Both the position numbers and the translations under genes were made by a program. Source: Certhia americana (Eukaryota; Chordata; Aves; Passeriformes; Certhiidae). From it: a DNA stretch of 64,000 bases. The DNA is taken from NCBI GenBank assembly GCA_018697195.1, contig CM031857.1, forward strand, positions 64,928,890-64,992,889, written 5' to 3'. This document shows positions 25,344-40,100 of this stretch, piece after piece (positions within the stretch are counted from its first letter, which is position 1; every line of letters begins with the position of its first letter). A model generated the notes under the pieces. It searched no databases. It saw only the letters and a program-made list of their open reading frames with translations, and was not told the origin of the DNA.

Positions 25344-28300
25344 GTGTTTTTCAAGTAAGTTATGTCTGGTATCTATTATACTGTCACCACTTGCCTAAAT
25401 TAACTTTGCTTTTACAGTATCTTTGTTTTTGATGCCTTAGTATTTCTAAAACCATTTTAATATCTACTTTGCTACATATAGGAAAGAATACTCATGTCAT
25501 AGGAAGATCCGAAATAATCCTTCTTTCTAAACAGAGCTGGAAGGATTCCTTACCTGCATGGAAGAGCAAAGAATGTTTTATTTTCTGAGGAATCTCCCTC
25601 AGTTTTACCTAAATGCTGTCATCAACACCTTTCCAAGAAAAAATATTGTCATATATATTTTCATGGAACTCCTTGATACAAATAAATGTTTCCATGGCTT
25701 AGTAACTAATTTTCTAGACCAGCTGTTTAGACAAGAGTTTCATCTGGGGACAGTAAGTGAGGTTCTGTAATCTGTCCACAGCTGGCAATATGAAGCAATT
25801 CACAATGCATTTGAAGACTCTCTGGACAGCTTTGTTAAGTCCAGCACTGAACACTGGAATCACTGCCACCATTCAATATTATTTTGAAGGTACCTGGCAA
25901 AATGAGTCTTTGTAACATACCTGAAGTATGTTCCATGAACAGAGAAAAAAAATTATAAATTATGTGTTGATTACTGTAGAAATTCATGGTATGCTTTCTG
26001 TCTCACTGAAGTAGTGTCAAAATTTACAAGCAATACAGAAAACATCCCAAGCATTTTTTACACTTGAAACTAGTTTGAGCTGGATAAAGAGATTTGACAT
26101 TTCATATCTCATTCTGCCTGCTAACAGAGAGTCCTCTAATGTCAGAGAACTGTGCGATTTGTACATATAGGCTTGCAAAATGAAAGTTACTGCAGTGTCT
26201 TAATGGAAGACTGCATTCTCAGTATTGCATGTCATGAGAAGATATGATATTAGACAAATTTGTCAACTAATTTATGTTGTTTCTTAGCAAACTTGTGTTA
26301 ACATTGGTGACATTCAGTACATTTATTCATTTGAACTCTCGGCTATTTGCAGAATTTTTATAATATATCAAAGGATCCATATATATATGAAAAAAAAATT
26401 ATCTAAAAAGATAAGCAAAAGCCCTTTCAAAATAGCACTAATACCATCTTTAGCTCATGTATTCCTCATATGTCCTGACACACACAGAATAGAAAATACA
26501 TATTGCATTGACATACGAGTACTGTGGTCATAGGAAATTAATAGAATTACTTTGGGAAGTGTTTACTGAGTTATATTTTATATTTGATTTTATTGAGTTT
26601 TCCTAGAGTAAAAAAAAAAAGAAACAAAAATGTTGATTGCATGAATCTAAGGATGGGAAAGGATTTGGGGAAATGACATTGTTACCTTCAACTATTCACT
26701 GAGTGATCCAGATTAAGTTGTTTTGTTAATCCTGTCAACAGAAATTAGCCTGTGTTTCAGAAGAAATTCCTGGTGATAGTACAACCAACAGGGAAGCACC
26801 AGTTAAAGGAATCATGATAATGTGAATGTGAATCTATAAATGGACTTCTTTCCTGAAACAGTCAAAGCATTAAAAGTCAGCCTTTCATAGTCTTTTGAAT
26901 CCTTGTGATTTATTCCCCTCATGATAATTTAACAGACTTTAAAATAGGTGTTCTCCATTTAATATATTATTTCTTGCCTGGCAAGTTCATTGTTGACAAC
27001 AGAATTCCTGAAGTCTTCTATTCGTTATATATTTACTCTGTAGCTATAGGTAGCATGTTGCCAAATCCACAACTGTCTGTCTTTTAAATGGCGTATATCA
27101 CTGCAGTATTATCAGAAGGATATTGAATTAAAGATTTTCATTCTTGTAAGAAAAAGATTGGAACAAACAAAAGATGACCAAATGGCTGGTTATGTGCCAA
27201 AATAATGCAGAAAGCCTAATCTTTCCCACTTGCAGCCTAATGTGTAGCCATGATACTATAACCATATAAACATATACTCCTATAGACATAATCCTAAGGC
27301 TATATCCCATAACCTCCTTCATATCAGTTGCATTTAAAAAGTTTCTCTATAGGAAGAAATACTCTAGAACCACAGAAATTTCAGAGAAGAAATATCTGAA
27401 TGGTGTGTACTTTATACAACATTAAATGACATTACCTTTTCAATGGTTGGTATGCTCACAGTAATTGCTAAAGCTCTGAATTTAGTGAAGGCCAGATTCA
27501 ATGAAGATCTTTGCAATAAAGGATTAGATACGCTAGTTTGTAAAGTGTAGGTGGTAAAATCTTGAGTGGCTGCTAAAGCCCAAAATGTGTTTTATACTAA
27601 GAGTCCATGGATGAAAATAGACAAAAAATAGATTGTAGGTATTTGGTCTCATAGTTTAGCAATTCATCCACTAGGTGACAAAGTCATATTTCTTATACAC
27701 CTGCCTTGAAGAAGAATTAATTGAAATGATACCTTGCAATTTTGACAAAAAGTACTTTAACTAAAATCTCAGATGGGATTTCCTAGATCACAACTGCCAG
27801 ATAAAACCCAAAGTTCACTCAAATCCTTTTTCTTGGATCTAACCCTACAGTTACACATATCAAAATATAATAAACAGAAATGAATGGAGACATTGGCTTC
27901 ATAGCAAAGGTAGTACAGCATAAAATACTGGTATTAACTTAAAGACTTTTACAGAGGGCCAATTATGACAAAACATAGTAGATTCAGTTCTATAAAAATT
28001 CTTAGCAGAGTAATGCTTCTTATCCATAAAGAGTGCTGTAATAGTCTTACAAGCTGCAGTGCTTTTGATCATTATTGTAAAACACCACGGTATCTATTCA
28101 TAAAGGCTACTGCTTGATTCACCACTCTGTAACACCAGCTTTTATGCCTCCATAACAGCTCTAAGGGTTTTCCTTGTCATTAATATAGTACTGATGGCAG
28201 GTGCCAGGTTGCGGAATCCAAGGCTCATTATTCAGTCACAGAAGTAATTTCTCAAAGTCTATAGGTTTTCCCACTGCTCAGCAGCTGACCTTGCCCTGTT

Positions 28301-29607
28301 TGATCTTTATGTGTTGTTGATGTAATTCAGGCTGCCTAAGATACAAACATGAAGCACTGAGGAGTCAAACTGGAAAGCCCATATCTCTGACCAATGAATA
28401 CTCTTCACACTAGTCTATCAGTTTTCTCAATGGCAATAAGAATGACAACTACAGTAACAATTTAAAAATACCTAAGTAGGAAAAACCAGAACCCATGCAT
28501 ATAAAGTTCTAAGTTAAAAAAAGTGAACAGCCAGTTACCTTGTATCTGATCACATCCTGGGCCCCTTTTAACAGACAGGCAGTAGAAAGTTCTCCACAAA
28601 AACATTCTATGTCTAGCTTTGTATGAATGGTATGGGACAATCTGGAATTCACACTTTCTACTTCCATCAGGATAGAAACACACTGGAACTATAACAAACC
28701 ACAAGTTCTACCACAAACACACCAGGTTTTTGCATTGCATCCTTCCCAATGCCTTTGGTCTTCAAAACGTTTTTGAGGGAGGCTATATGTATATCATAAT
28801 CTTCTGGCATGGATTTCTATTACAGGAAAGAAATAGAAGTACTAGTTCTGGCCTAGGTCTTTATCATAGAAAAAACCCAAAAATACCCAAATCTATGTTC
28901 AGAGGAAAATAAAGAATATTTAATCAGACTCTGTTCTTGTTAGAGCTATCAGACTTTCAAGAGCCTACTTTGCAAAGACTTTTCTCTCACTCATTTCCAG
29001 ATCAGAAGCCCAAGCAGACTCTTCAATGCCATTAAAAAAAGGAGAAAAAAACCCCAAAACCGTAGACTGCTCCTGTTTTCCCTCTTTTCCCAAACTGTGG
29101 AGTATTGTCCTGTTGACAGTACTAAAAGGACTGTTATTGCTTATGAAATTACTGATGAAACTGTAGGAAAGTATTTTGCACTATTGCGAAGTAGCAATTC
29201 TTTTAATTTCTATGAGCATGACCCAAAATGAAAATCAATACCAGATATTACCCTTTGACTCATCCTGTAAGATCTCACCAAAATTCTGCCTATGAATGTT
29301 GTATTAATTGGAAAAAGAAATCAATTTCTCAGCTGAGACAATTTTTCTATGAAGACCATTATGGAACTGTCTATAGAACATAAAAAGCTGGATAGCTTCA
29401 TCTCATAGTACTTGGGTAAATACACGAGTGGAAGAAGACTTAAAAGAATACATTTCTGAACAATAGGACTACATTAAGCATCTTCAGGGAAGGGGCTTTA
29501 CCTAAGTTTAGACAGTACACTTTAGAAAAAGGGTTACAAACCATGAAGAAACACCTCAAACTCTGAAAGTCCACTGAAACCAAAGGCAGTAATTGGAATG
29601 GGAAATG

Positions 29608-29702
29608 AAATTATACCTTAGATGAAGTATAGATTAAGTATAGATTAGTATGAAGTATTAGTAATAAAATGAAGTGTGGATTAAATTATACCTTAGATGA
29701 AG
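29608..29702. repeat. Short local duplication
   Basis: The 20-bp word AAATTATACCTTAGATGAAG occurs at 29608-29627 and again, identical, at 29683-29702. Between them are further partial copies of GATTAAGTATAG and ATGAAGTATTAG-like words. This looks like a small, partly decayed tandem duplication. Confidence 0.85.
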
Positions 29703-30184
29703 ACCTTCCAGATTAAATTAGATGAACCATTTTTATTTGTACCTTTTTTTACTGTAAAGTTGCTCACATATATGCACCTTCTACAAACCTTGTTCAGGTG
29801 TTAAAGAGTCAATAAAAGAAGATACCAGTGTGTCAAAACAGACTATATTTGAATAAAACTATACCTTGACAAGCAAGTATTCACTGAGATCGAAGGCTGA
29901 AATATCAGAAGAGTTAAGAATAAAATCATCAAACTGATAGCAAAAGTATTTTAAAAAGTATATCATTTATTTGATACATAGCTTAAGAAATGCAATGTCA
30001 ACTGATAGAAGGAAATCCTAAATTAATGGAGGGCTATTCCATGATAGGGTTGAGCCAATTTAAAGAAATTAAATTAATACTTATTTAATTGAAGTGGTTC
30101 AACTTCTGTGTGATCGAAGCAATTTCCATGGATTAAGAAAATGTAAGTGTTGTTCTAGTTTTAAAATACTCTAGGATAAAAAAA

Positions 30185-30189
30185 GGAAT
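30185..30189. repeat. Target-site duplication of LTR copy D (left)
   Basis: GGAAT lies directly before the LTR and is repeated exactly at 31021-31025 directly after it. A 5-bp duplication is usual for several endogenous retrovirus classes. Confidence 0.8.
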
Positions 30190-31020
30190 TGCCTTAGTTT
30201 GAAAGTCAGGTGTCTGCTAGGGAAGGCAGGAGCCTCCCTTGGAATGAAGAATGTAAACCCCCTCCCTCTGAATTGCTATAATTTTGAAATTAAGGGGCTC
30301 TCAGGCAAAGATACGAGGATAGGAGTAACAGTTCTTTATTAGTGTGTATAACAAGGGAAACAGAACAATAACTATGGCATTAATAGCAAACAGAACCAGG
30401 GACCCAGACACAGTTTTCTTGGCTGCTGGCACTTTCCCTTTGGTGCAGTTACCATCACAGCCAGCAGGAATGAGCAGGAGGCCCGGGATGGTGAACAAGC
30501 TGTATCCAAAGCTCTGCAGTGATAACTGGAGCTGTAGGAGCATCCCAGCAGGCAGGCAGGGGGTGCGGGACACGGCATGGGGAAACAAAATACAGAAATG
30601 GAGCGAAGGAACAGCAGGCACGGGGCAGTGGCGGTGTGGCTCCCAGCAGGGCAGGGAGAGACCAGGTTCAGAATTCCTGGGATACACCAGCACATGGGGA
30701 TAGGGCCCTCAGGGCTGAGCTGCAGCCGTGCCAGTGAATTCTCCTCACAGTAAGGGGCAGACCGGCTGTGCCCTCCAATGCCAAAAGCAAGAGAGCAGCT
30801 GGCCCAGCCCATCCTTTACCTGCCTCAAAACCCTGTGCTATCTGTCCCTTGGAGAGAAAAACTCCCCAGTCAGAGAAAATGTCACCAGATCCCCTCCTTC
30901 CCCCTGGGCTTGGACACCTCTTTGTTTTTTCAAGTACCCACAAATGCCACTAAGTATCCAGTAATTAGTTTCCTAGCAACTTCTGGCAAAAAAATTCTAT
31001 AAGAAACCCAACCCCCAACA
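30190..31020 (-). mobile_element. Solo LTR of an avian endogenous retrovirus, copy D
   Basis: The 831-bp element begins TGCCTTAGTTTGAAAGTCAG and ends AACCCCCAACA, giving TG...CA termini. A perfect 5-bp repeat GGAAT flanks it at 30185-30189 and 31021-31025. The first roughly 150 bp match copy C (GTGTCTGCTARGGAAGGCAG, CCCCCTCCCTCTGAATT, GGGCTCTCAGGC, ACAGTTCTTTATTAG). The rest, more GC-rich than the surrounding DNA, differs. A minus-strand AATAAA at 30335-30340 supports minus-strand orientation. Frames inside it (30301-30964, both strands) are incidental and no viral gene is present. Confidence 0.83.
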
Positions 31021-31025
31021 GGAAT
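31021..31025. repeat. Target-site duplication of LTR copy D (right)
   Basis: This is the right-hand copy of GGAAT, immediately after the terminal CA of the LTR. Confidence 0.8.
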
Positions 31026-34000
31026 GAACATCAGCCTCCTTTTCTTTGGTGCCTGAAGAACTGTCAGGAACTTCTAGCAAAAGAGGAAATGCAGGAGTCA
31101 AAAAAACCCCACTAACAAACAAAACTCCCCAAACAAACGTATCAACCCCAAACCAGCCTTGTTTCTCAACCCTGTGAGACTTCAATTCCTTTAATTCAAG
31201 CAAAAAGAACTCATGTGATTCCAGGGCAAAGGGAAATGGGAAAGGGGGGGGAAGGAGAAAAAAAATGCATCTTAATATTAAAAAAAATTAAAAAAAAAAA
31301 AAGAAAAGTAATTTAAGGTTATTTCAAACTTCAGAGAGATTTGAAGCCAGATTATTAGCAACTGGAGTCACTAAAGTTCTTCAAGGACTCCTATTATTAT
31401 GTTCACCAATGGAAACACATTTTTCCACAAAGCATTTCAAGAATAGTCTTGGACATACTTTTGCTGAAGACAATACCACAGTGAACTATTTGTGTAAAAG
31501 AGGTGAGACCCAAAGGTTGCAAACTTTAAGATCAAGGTGAAGGTTCCATGATCACTGCATTTCTGAGTCCTAGACTGCAAGAAAAAAAAAAAAAAAAAAG
31601 AAATCCTTTGAACAAAGAGCCCTATATTCATCACTTTACACTATTGATTGCAAGTAATTTAAAACCTGTTGGTGTAAAGAACTATGAGGTTTTTTGGCAG
31701 AAGTTCGAGCATCTTCCAGATTAAAAAACTCACACAGAAAATAAAAATTATCTAAATGCAAATTGTATGTCTGAATAGGGGGAGAACAAATTGATGAGCA
31801 CAGGATAAGAGAGTTTTCAGAAACTGAAATATTTGTGCAACTCTAGTTATCATTTCTTGAATTTCAATTCCATCTTCTTTGTGAATTTGAAGAGTTCCAT
31901 TCAGCTGGCCTTTGCCATAGGGACCCAGATAATCTTTTTTTAAACATTTACTTTCAGGAGCTGTGGAAATGGAGTACATAAGTGCGTAATTTTGGAAGTG
32001 AGAAGAGTTTAATTGTATGAATCCATTCTAATTGAACATAAATTCCAGAAATAAAGCAAAATATTAAAATGCAGAAAATGTAAAGATGAATCAAAAATAC
32101 TTATATATGGAAATTAAAGTTGTAGGAAAGAAAATTACTTATTTTACATCACTTTTAAAGTCACTCATCATCCACTCATTAAGGCAGGCACTTTCTCAAA
32201 GAGTAATCTTTTCTCACATGTTTAACAAATGTCAGGTATGGGAAGGGGTTCTACTCTAAAAGTTCCATAGATATGAGTAAAATGACAAAGAAAAGATTAA
32301 ATGGAATAAAACCAGAAAAGATTGAGAGAAATAATACATGTAGGAGGAATATATCTGAAAGGGACCCCATACAAGCAATAGCACTGAGACATTCACACAC
32401 TTTAGTGAAAATGCAGCAAAATATTTTGTTCTGATCAACAGTGCTCTAGTCATGTCATTCCCAGACTTTAGATGATGATACAGATTTTGCTTAGATGATG
32501 ACAAAACAACCATAGCTAAATCAGACATAAAATAGAAATATGTTGCTCTACCACAATCATCTATATATTTATCTTAAGCTATATATAAAAAACATATTTG
32601 ATCATTCATACACTCATTATGTTTACATCTCTGACCTCAAACAAAAACTGAGACCAGTTTATTTACAGAATATGCCATCCTCCTGTTTGCATAAATGAGA
32701 AAAAATAATGCTTTGGTTTGGTTTTTTTGGCAGACATAAAATACTTCATGAAGTTCAAACACAGAAACATATTTGTTTTCCAATGCCCAATATATTTTCT
32801 TTTTTACTCATTCTCCTCCAATCCTCTCACCAGATTTCTCTTATTAAAATATGATGATGCTACAAAGCTATAAGTTCTATCTCTGACTGATAGAAAAATA
32901 ACGTAGTCCTGGGTCTGTTCCGCTTATTCACATGTAATCTATTCAGGCAGCAATTTGAATTAGTCAGTGAATAAGTTTTATTCTTTTGTAGAAGTCTAGC
33001 ATAAAAGGCATCTAGCATCAGGTACTGATGAAATCCTTTCTATCTTTCAGAATAAAAGACATATATTTCTTATGTGAACATTTCCCTGATCTCTGAAAAA
33101 ATGGATATTTCTCACACAATGTATGAATCTGAGAAAGTAAGACCCTTGAATTACAAACACTTATTTAATTCTCCCGTACTCTAATACAGTAGTATTTGGA
33201 GAAAGTTCTGACTGAAATGAGAGTAGCTGCCCTATGCAACTGTCCCTGTTCATGTACTTTATTCTCACCCATACCTTTGTTTTAGAATTTTGTAATTCAT
33301 GAAACCTCCTGAACTCTGAAACATTTTCTTTATTTTGAGGATTCAAATTATTTTAGTTTATTTTAATTTTTTTTAGTCATGTATCATTCCCCTTTTTTCT
33401 TATGCAGGATGCAAGTCTCCAATGTGTAGCTTATAAAGATATTTAGTTTCTTCAAGCATAAACTACAAATTTTATTCTTCAGGAAAGCTCAAAACCATAA
33501 TTTATTTCAAAATGTGTTACAGAAAAAAAGGATTCAAATATATATATTTTTAACATGTCACTTTCCAAAGAAACCTCTTTATTGTAAGAGGAACATTGGG
33601 CAAATGTAATACTGGAAATTGAGCTAATCAAATACAGCATTTCTGTGATATTAAGATACTCTTTTACTCTTGTTTATTGATGTTGTTTGGTGAAATACAT
33701 GGTTTGGTTCAGTTTTTTTTCTGACTCAGCTGAGATATTTCAGATCAAATCTATGAGACATGTTATTTCAAATCAGTTAGTGATAGTTTCCAGCAAATGA
33801 CAGCTGAAGGGTTATTCCCATCCATGTGCCCAACCCATGCAAATTTCCCATTAAGCAGAAGGCTCTTCCCATCATCCAATGTGGAGAAGCACAGAAGGGA
33901 AAGAGGGAAAAAGTGGAAAATTCCTCTTCCTTATCATTTACCTTCAGGGAAACCACACATTTTTAGGAAACATTTCAACAGTGCCTTATGTACCATGGAA

Positions 34001-34117
34001 AATGAGAAGACCAAAAGCAATAAAGACCCCTCTTCCTAGGTCTTGCTATATGTAGTTAATGATGGAAAGCTATCCAGTAATATCAACAAAGTCAAAAACA
34101 GCACTTCTGGGGGCAGC

Positions 34118-34137
34118 AAAAAAAAAAAAAAAAAAAA
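34118..34137. repeat. Poly(A) run
   Basis: Twenty consecutive A residues. No associated element was recognised. Confidence 0.93.
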
Positions 34138-37100
34138 CACCTGGAGGAAAAAGTGATTCAAGTTTACACTTGCTCCCAAGTTCCAGAAAACACATCCCTG
34201 AAACAGATATAAATTAGTGAAGCTCCCCTGTTCACATAGTGATCAGCTAGGAGATATTTGACTAATTTTGAAATCCTTTTTTTGGTAAGACTTACACATT
34301 TCAGTTCAGTTCTTAGACTAAATGTAAAATAAATTCATAGTAGAATACTTATTGTTCTCCAAGTTAAATTGTAAGGCAATGCAGGTTGGCAATGCAACAG
34401 GATGCAAAATGAGATATATCTACCCCTTTAACAGCAAAACCTTCTCAAGCATCTATAAATCTTTTTCTGGTTTTCTTGGGTTTGGCTTTTTTTTCCATTT
34501 TTTGTGCTGCAGTTCAGGTTGTCATTGTTTAACAACTTGTAATTCATACAGCAAAACAAATGTTAGCAGCCATGTCAGTATCCCATATCTGATAATCAAA
34601 TGTTTTAGCATCAAGTGAGATTATACAGCTGCGTGATTTAAATAATTAAATATATGTATTTAAAGAAACTCCCAAAATATTTGGGGGTATGAAAGGGATG
34701 GTTTTAATGTCAGTGTATCCAAATAAAATGAGATCGTTACCACCATATACTGTAGAAATAGAGAAAGATGAAAACTATCAGCTCAGCCATAATGATTTCA
34801 TTAGGATATGTATGTGGAGAGATGAAAGGAAAATATCACTAACAGATTGCTAGCAAAACAGAAAGAGTGTGAAAGCAGCTGAATGTGGTATACTTAGAGA
34901 AACTAAAGTAGAAATATTTCAGAAAATAAATAAACCCTAAATCTTTTACTCTGTTTAAGACAGGGCACAAGCAAATGATAAAATACACACTTTGTCAATT
35001 CACCTTGGAGTCATTGATCTCTTTTGCACATTGAACCTAATGAGGCAGGTAGGAGAAAATTGTAATGGGTCTTTCATGTAGTTATTGCTGGACTTGGATT
35101 ACTGTGTAGAACTAAATAGTATTTTCTATCAAAATGTCTTTCAAATGATGGCAGGATTCTATTACAAATAAGATTATAGATATTATTTTATAATAATGAA
35201 TCCCTGGGCTTCTTTAACTATGAATAAATATGTATTATGTCAACTTTGTAAACAAACACACCTCTTTTAAAGTAACTACATATTATTTATGAATGTCATA
35301 TCAGATAGGTAATTTTTGAGGGGCTATGTTTTATATAGACGTAAATAGGAAACTGGACACTTTTCCATCCTACAAATAGCTGGTTTATTTTTAAGTTAGT
35401 GTTTTGCTGACCTATATAAGATTTAGTTCAGCAATGGTTAAAATATCTTCGTGAGGATTTATAATTTTATATCATACGTATTTATAATGCATTTGGAAAT
35501 TATCAGTAATATGAGTTACATATATGCAGTGAAAGGGTCTATATATGTAACAATTGCAAATGCCAAAATCTGTCTTTTTTGCATACAATCCTGAAAAAAT
35601 GTATTTGATTATATAAACTAAATAGTAATGCTCTTCATATATTAAGCAGTGTGCTTAAAGTGTCTCCCACAAAACATTACTGAAGTCATCAAGAGAATAG
35701 CCATTAGGAAGTGTTATGAACAGGGAGGATTCTGAGCTGCCTTCTAGAGATTGTGCTACTTTTCCCCTTTTTCCACTACAGACTGTTTCTAACCAAGCGG
35801 TGTTTTCTATTGTAAATGTGCTTTTAAATAAAAAGGGCAGGAATCAATCAGTGATCTGCAGGCTGACACTGCTTATGGATAGCTTCTATACCAGTTTCTT
35901 TTTGAAAAGAGTCACCCAAAACAAACAAATAAAACCCTAAGACAAAAGCAACAACTAAGTAAAACAAACAAATAAGCAAACAGAGAGCTAATTAAAAAAA
36001 CTCAACCAAATAGCAAGTTAAAACAGTTACAACTAGGCATATCCATGCATATCTTCATTAGAACTATGAGTGTAACTATTCTCTATTTGTAGATTGCGTA
36101 GGGTCAGAACTCAAACTCAAATCTTTTCACAAATCATTGTTTTGTGAAGGAAGAGAATTGAACACAACTTACGTAGTCCTACTCTAGGAAACAACCAAAC
36201 ACTTTTCATATCTTCATGCCAGAGTTCAAAACCATGTGTACAAACAAATAAGTTTCCTATCTAATTCAAGTATTGTCAGTAAAAGTTTCCTTTTGGATAG
36301 CCCTAGACCCTACTCTTTTCAGGACATATTAACTGAGTTTAATAGTTACAGCATAATAATATCTCAGGGACCTTTTTAAGCTTTTGAGCATATGTAACTG
36401 TAGCAGCATAAATATTCACGTCCAGGATGCCATGGTGTACAATGCTGTATGAACACTGCTAGCATTCTCAGTTCCCTTGATATTTCAGTAGCCTATTGTT
36501 TCATTTTCCTCAGTTATGCTTCCCAAACTACTGCTCAGTGGCAATCAAAATTCTTCAGAAACCTTCAGCATTAACCTTGGCAGACCTTTCTTTGGAAATA
36601 GAAAATTAGAAGGTTTCTGTTTATCAGACTCACCTTATACCCACAAGAATTACAATATTTGTTTGTTTTTTTTTTTTTTTAAGCAATACAATGGGAATGC
36701 AGCTAGTCATGCCATCGAGTGTATGCAGACTCTCTAGACTGCTTCTTTTACACATCCTGTTTGTTCCAGTCCCTTTTTTTCCTCTTATGTTTTCCCTGGC
36801 CACTTTGTCATTATGTCAATTACTAACTGACAGAGTGATGTGTGTGACAGAAATTTAGAAATATGTTCACTTCATTGGCTCTATTATTTTAATGTCAGAA
36901 TGCAGGTATGGAAAAAACAGCAGCATGAAAGCCAGATTTTCATTCCCCAAAACTGAAAAATTCAGAAGCACATGAGAAAATTACTTATCTTTTCACATTA
37001 TTTTTTCTCCTAAAATAACAAAGAAAATGTCAGTGAGATATTTCTTATATGACTTTATAATGCCTGTAATTCCTTTATAGTGCTATAGCTGATTAAGTGG

Positions 37101-40100
37101 GGAACCGACACAACAGACTTTCTGTTGAAGCTTTTTATTACATTAATTGTCCTGCTTTGTCTGATTGCTCAGAACTTCTGCCATATTTTCTATTAAAAGT
37201 AGCTGGCTTCATATTGCTCTTATTGCTGAGATAAAATCTACACTGATTAGGTGACAAATGTACAGCTACATTTATAGGGGTGTGTATGTGAAAAACCTGT
37301 AGTTCTGTGATTAGTGGCTATTGAATTCTACCAGCTTCAATGGTCACTGAATAGAACTCTACAAGAGATGTGATCCAAAGTTGTTTTAATATGTTACTAA
37401 AACTGCTATTTTGATTTCTATCAAATACATTGTCCTTTCAATCTGGCAGGACTTTGAAGAATCCGGGTGTATAAAATAAAGAAGTCTAGTTTTCTCCACG
37501 TAGATAAAGTTTCAAAGGAGCAAAGTAAAAATGTTCTGGTATTATCTGCTCAACAAGGGCAGCAAAAGAAATGAAAATGAGGACATTTGCTTCAATACGT
37601 AGCAGAAACTTGGATAACATCAAACATAGAACAGGGAGCCTGTACTTTGGCCAATAATAGATGTCAAAGCTTGGGCACCATGCCTGAAATACTATTATTA
37701 GATTGGAAAAACAGATTTACTCTACATGTTACAATCTTGTCTTCATTTTGCTACATGAACATATATTACACCATGATGCGAAGAGGCTCTGATAAGGTTT
37801 GAAATAGTCTTGACTATCAGAGAGAAACAGCTCTTTATCCAAATTGGAAGGACTGGGCAGAAGTGGCAGTACCCTAAGCAAACCAATAAGGGCTTACAGT
37901 GTATTTGAGCTCAGAATCCAAATAATCAAGTAACATTTATGTACCTCACAAACCAAATATATATATATATGCATGGATGTTAGAGTTTTGTTTTTATCAT
38001 GTTAATAAACAGTAGACAAAACCTTTTCATCAGGGAATGAAAATACTGGATTAAAATAAAGTTAAATATTAAGGTTAAAGTCAGTAAAGGAATATTGTGT
38101 AACCTAATACTTATGTACAGTTTAGGATGCATTGGTGTGTTTCTGTTTCAAGTTAGGATGCTAAGAATAAAACCTGGATGTGGCCACCACTTTTCCCTTT
38201 CTGAGTAAGAAAGTCCCCTGCAACACCTCCTGGCTCATTGTCATTTGCCAGGTCTTACTGATTTGGTGTCCGGATATACAGACTATCTGTTTTACATAAA
38301 CAAACATCAGCTTGTTCAAGAATAATGTAAAATTGTTACCCTTATCAGATTTTTGCAAGTCATATTGAACAGATGCATGCAGAGAGTTGAGGTTTGTTGA
38401 GGAAGAGGCTTCATTTGGCGAGCGTAAGGGGCTGACAGTTCTCATTTCCAATAAATAGACGTTTGCTGACTGGTGGCTATATTTTAGCAAAAATTTGTTG
38501 CTCCTTCTTTTTCTCTACGCTTAGAGATTATGGGTTTTTTTTTATTAATTGGTGGCCTAGTATCTTATATGGGTTTTGAAGGACCATTTCTGTGCTGTAA
38601 ATATATAAATGCTATCTGCTCATTCAACTATGCAGTGCTCTGAGAGACTGCTCATATCAGACTGAAGGGTAGAGGATTCATACATGTGAACTGCAACTAA
38701 AAGAGATCATTAAATTAAAGAGTCCCTTGGCCATGATATAACATTCCAAGTCACTTCCATGCTGTTCCCATAATTCTTAGGTATATTAATTGTGAGGGAG
38801 GTGCTCCCCGTAGGCTATTGAAACTTCAAATTTAGGACCTTAGTCAGGCAAATGTCTTACAGATGTTTAAGGGAATTTTCCCAGTTTTCTAACAAAGGTT
38901 CTCCCTCCCTCATGTATGCAACAAATGCAGAAATGTTTCTAAATTATCATGCACTCATGGTGAGATGAGATATCTGATCTCTCAGTACATAAGTACAATT
39001 CTGCTGACATTACCTATGACAATATCCAATTTAATTTTATTAGTCAATAGATATTTTTCATTGACATTGGAGATTAGGGCTTCTTCCAAACATAGAAATT
39101 ATTCTTATGACTTTAGACTTTGAGTATAGTCAGACACCTGCAAGTTAAGCCCTTACTGAGCTGTGTTGATTATGAATATATTTGATATTTTCATTAATTT
39201 ATCAGCACTTCAAGCAATTAGAACAGGAGGAAAACACTGTACTATGGCCATCATTGGTTACAATTTCACTAAATACAAATACAATAAACCCTAAAAGATT
39301 TTATGGTTTGTTTACTCAGTAAACAGATTAAAAACAATAAAGGAAAAGTAGGGGAAAAAAGATGAAACTATGAGAAAATAATATTGCAAGGATGTAAGAG
39401 TCGCCATCTTAATCATATTAAACCAGTATTGAGGTTTTTTGTTTGTTTTGGTTTGGCTTTTTTTTTTGTTATTGTTTCTATCCCCTAACTCCAACATTAA
39501 TTCTCGACATTTCTACCACCCACAACAATTTTAACAATTTTGAACCTTGCTAAAATCTTGATTCTTAATTCTGTGAGACACAAGACAATTTATGTGATAT
39601 ATGATTTTTATAAATTATAATTAAATAATATAAATTTAAATAATAGAAATATAAATTATAACAATTTACAGACTTGTCAAAATGGTAGTCTAATTTAAAA
39701 TCCCAGAAGAATGAGTATGGAAAAGTGGAAATGGATCACAAGCTCTGAATCCTGTTTATTCCTTCTTTTCTTGACGAGTGCTTTCTACAACTGTAGGTGT
39801 AGAGAAATATCCACAGAAAGAAAACAATATGAAAGCAAAATAAAAAAATACCTTCTAGGCTCTCGTATCTATCACATTTTGATAGGCATAGCATCAGACT
39901 TTGTTTTCCCTTCCATTCCCCTATCCCACCCCCCCTCCAAGAAAATAGTTTAGCAAGAAAAAAATATACTGTCTTATTCTGATTTCACATAGATCAACAC
40001 TGCTGTGATGTAATTAAAAAAGCATGTATTTCAAAATTACCTGGCTAACAGAGTAGATTTACCTTTATACAAGGAAGCTCAAATGTACACATAAATATAT

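Larger units (their letters stand above)
21404..30184. other. Gene-free AT-rich sequence
   Basis: This long stretch has no supported gene and no transposon I can classify. It contains an AT/GT simple repeat (21787-21840), a 24-A run (25320-25343) and a local duplication (29608-29702). Frames of 60-100 codons here are scattered on both strands without motifs or mutual arrangement. Confidence 0.55.

Noticed and set aside
30301..30964. Cluster of frames up to 146 codons on both strands
   Set aside because: They lie inside solo LTR copy D. The higher GC of the LTR reduces stop codons.
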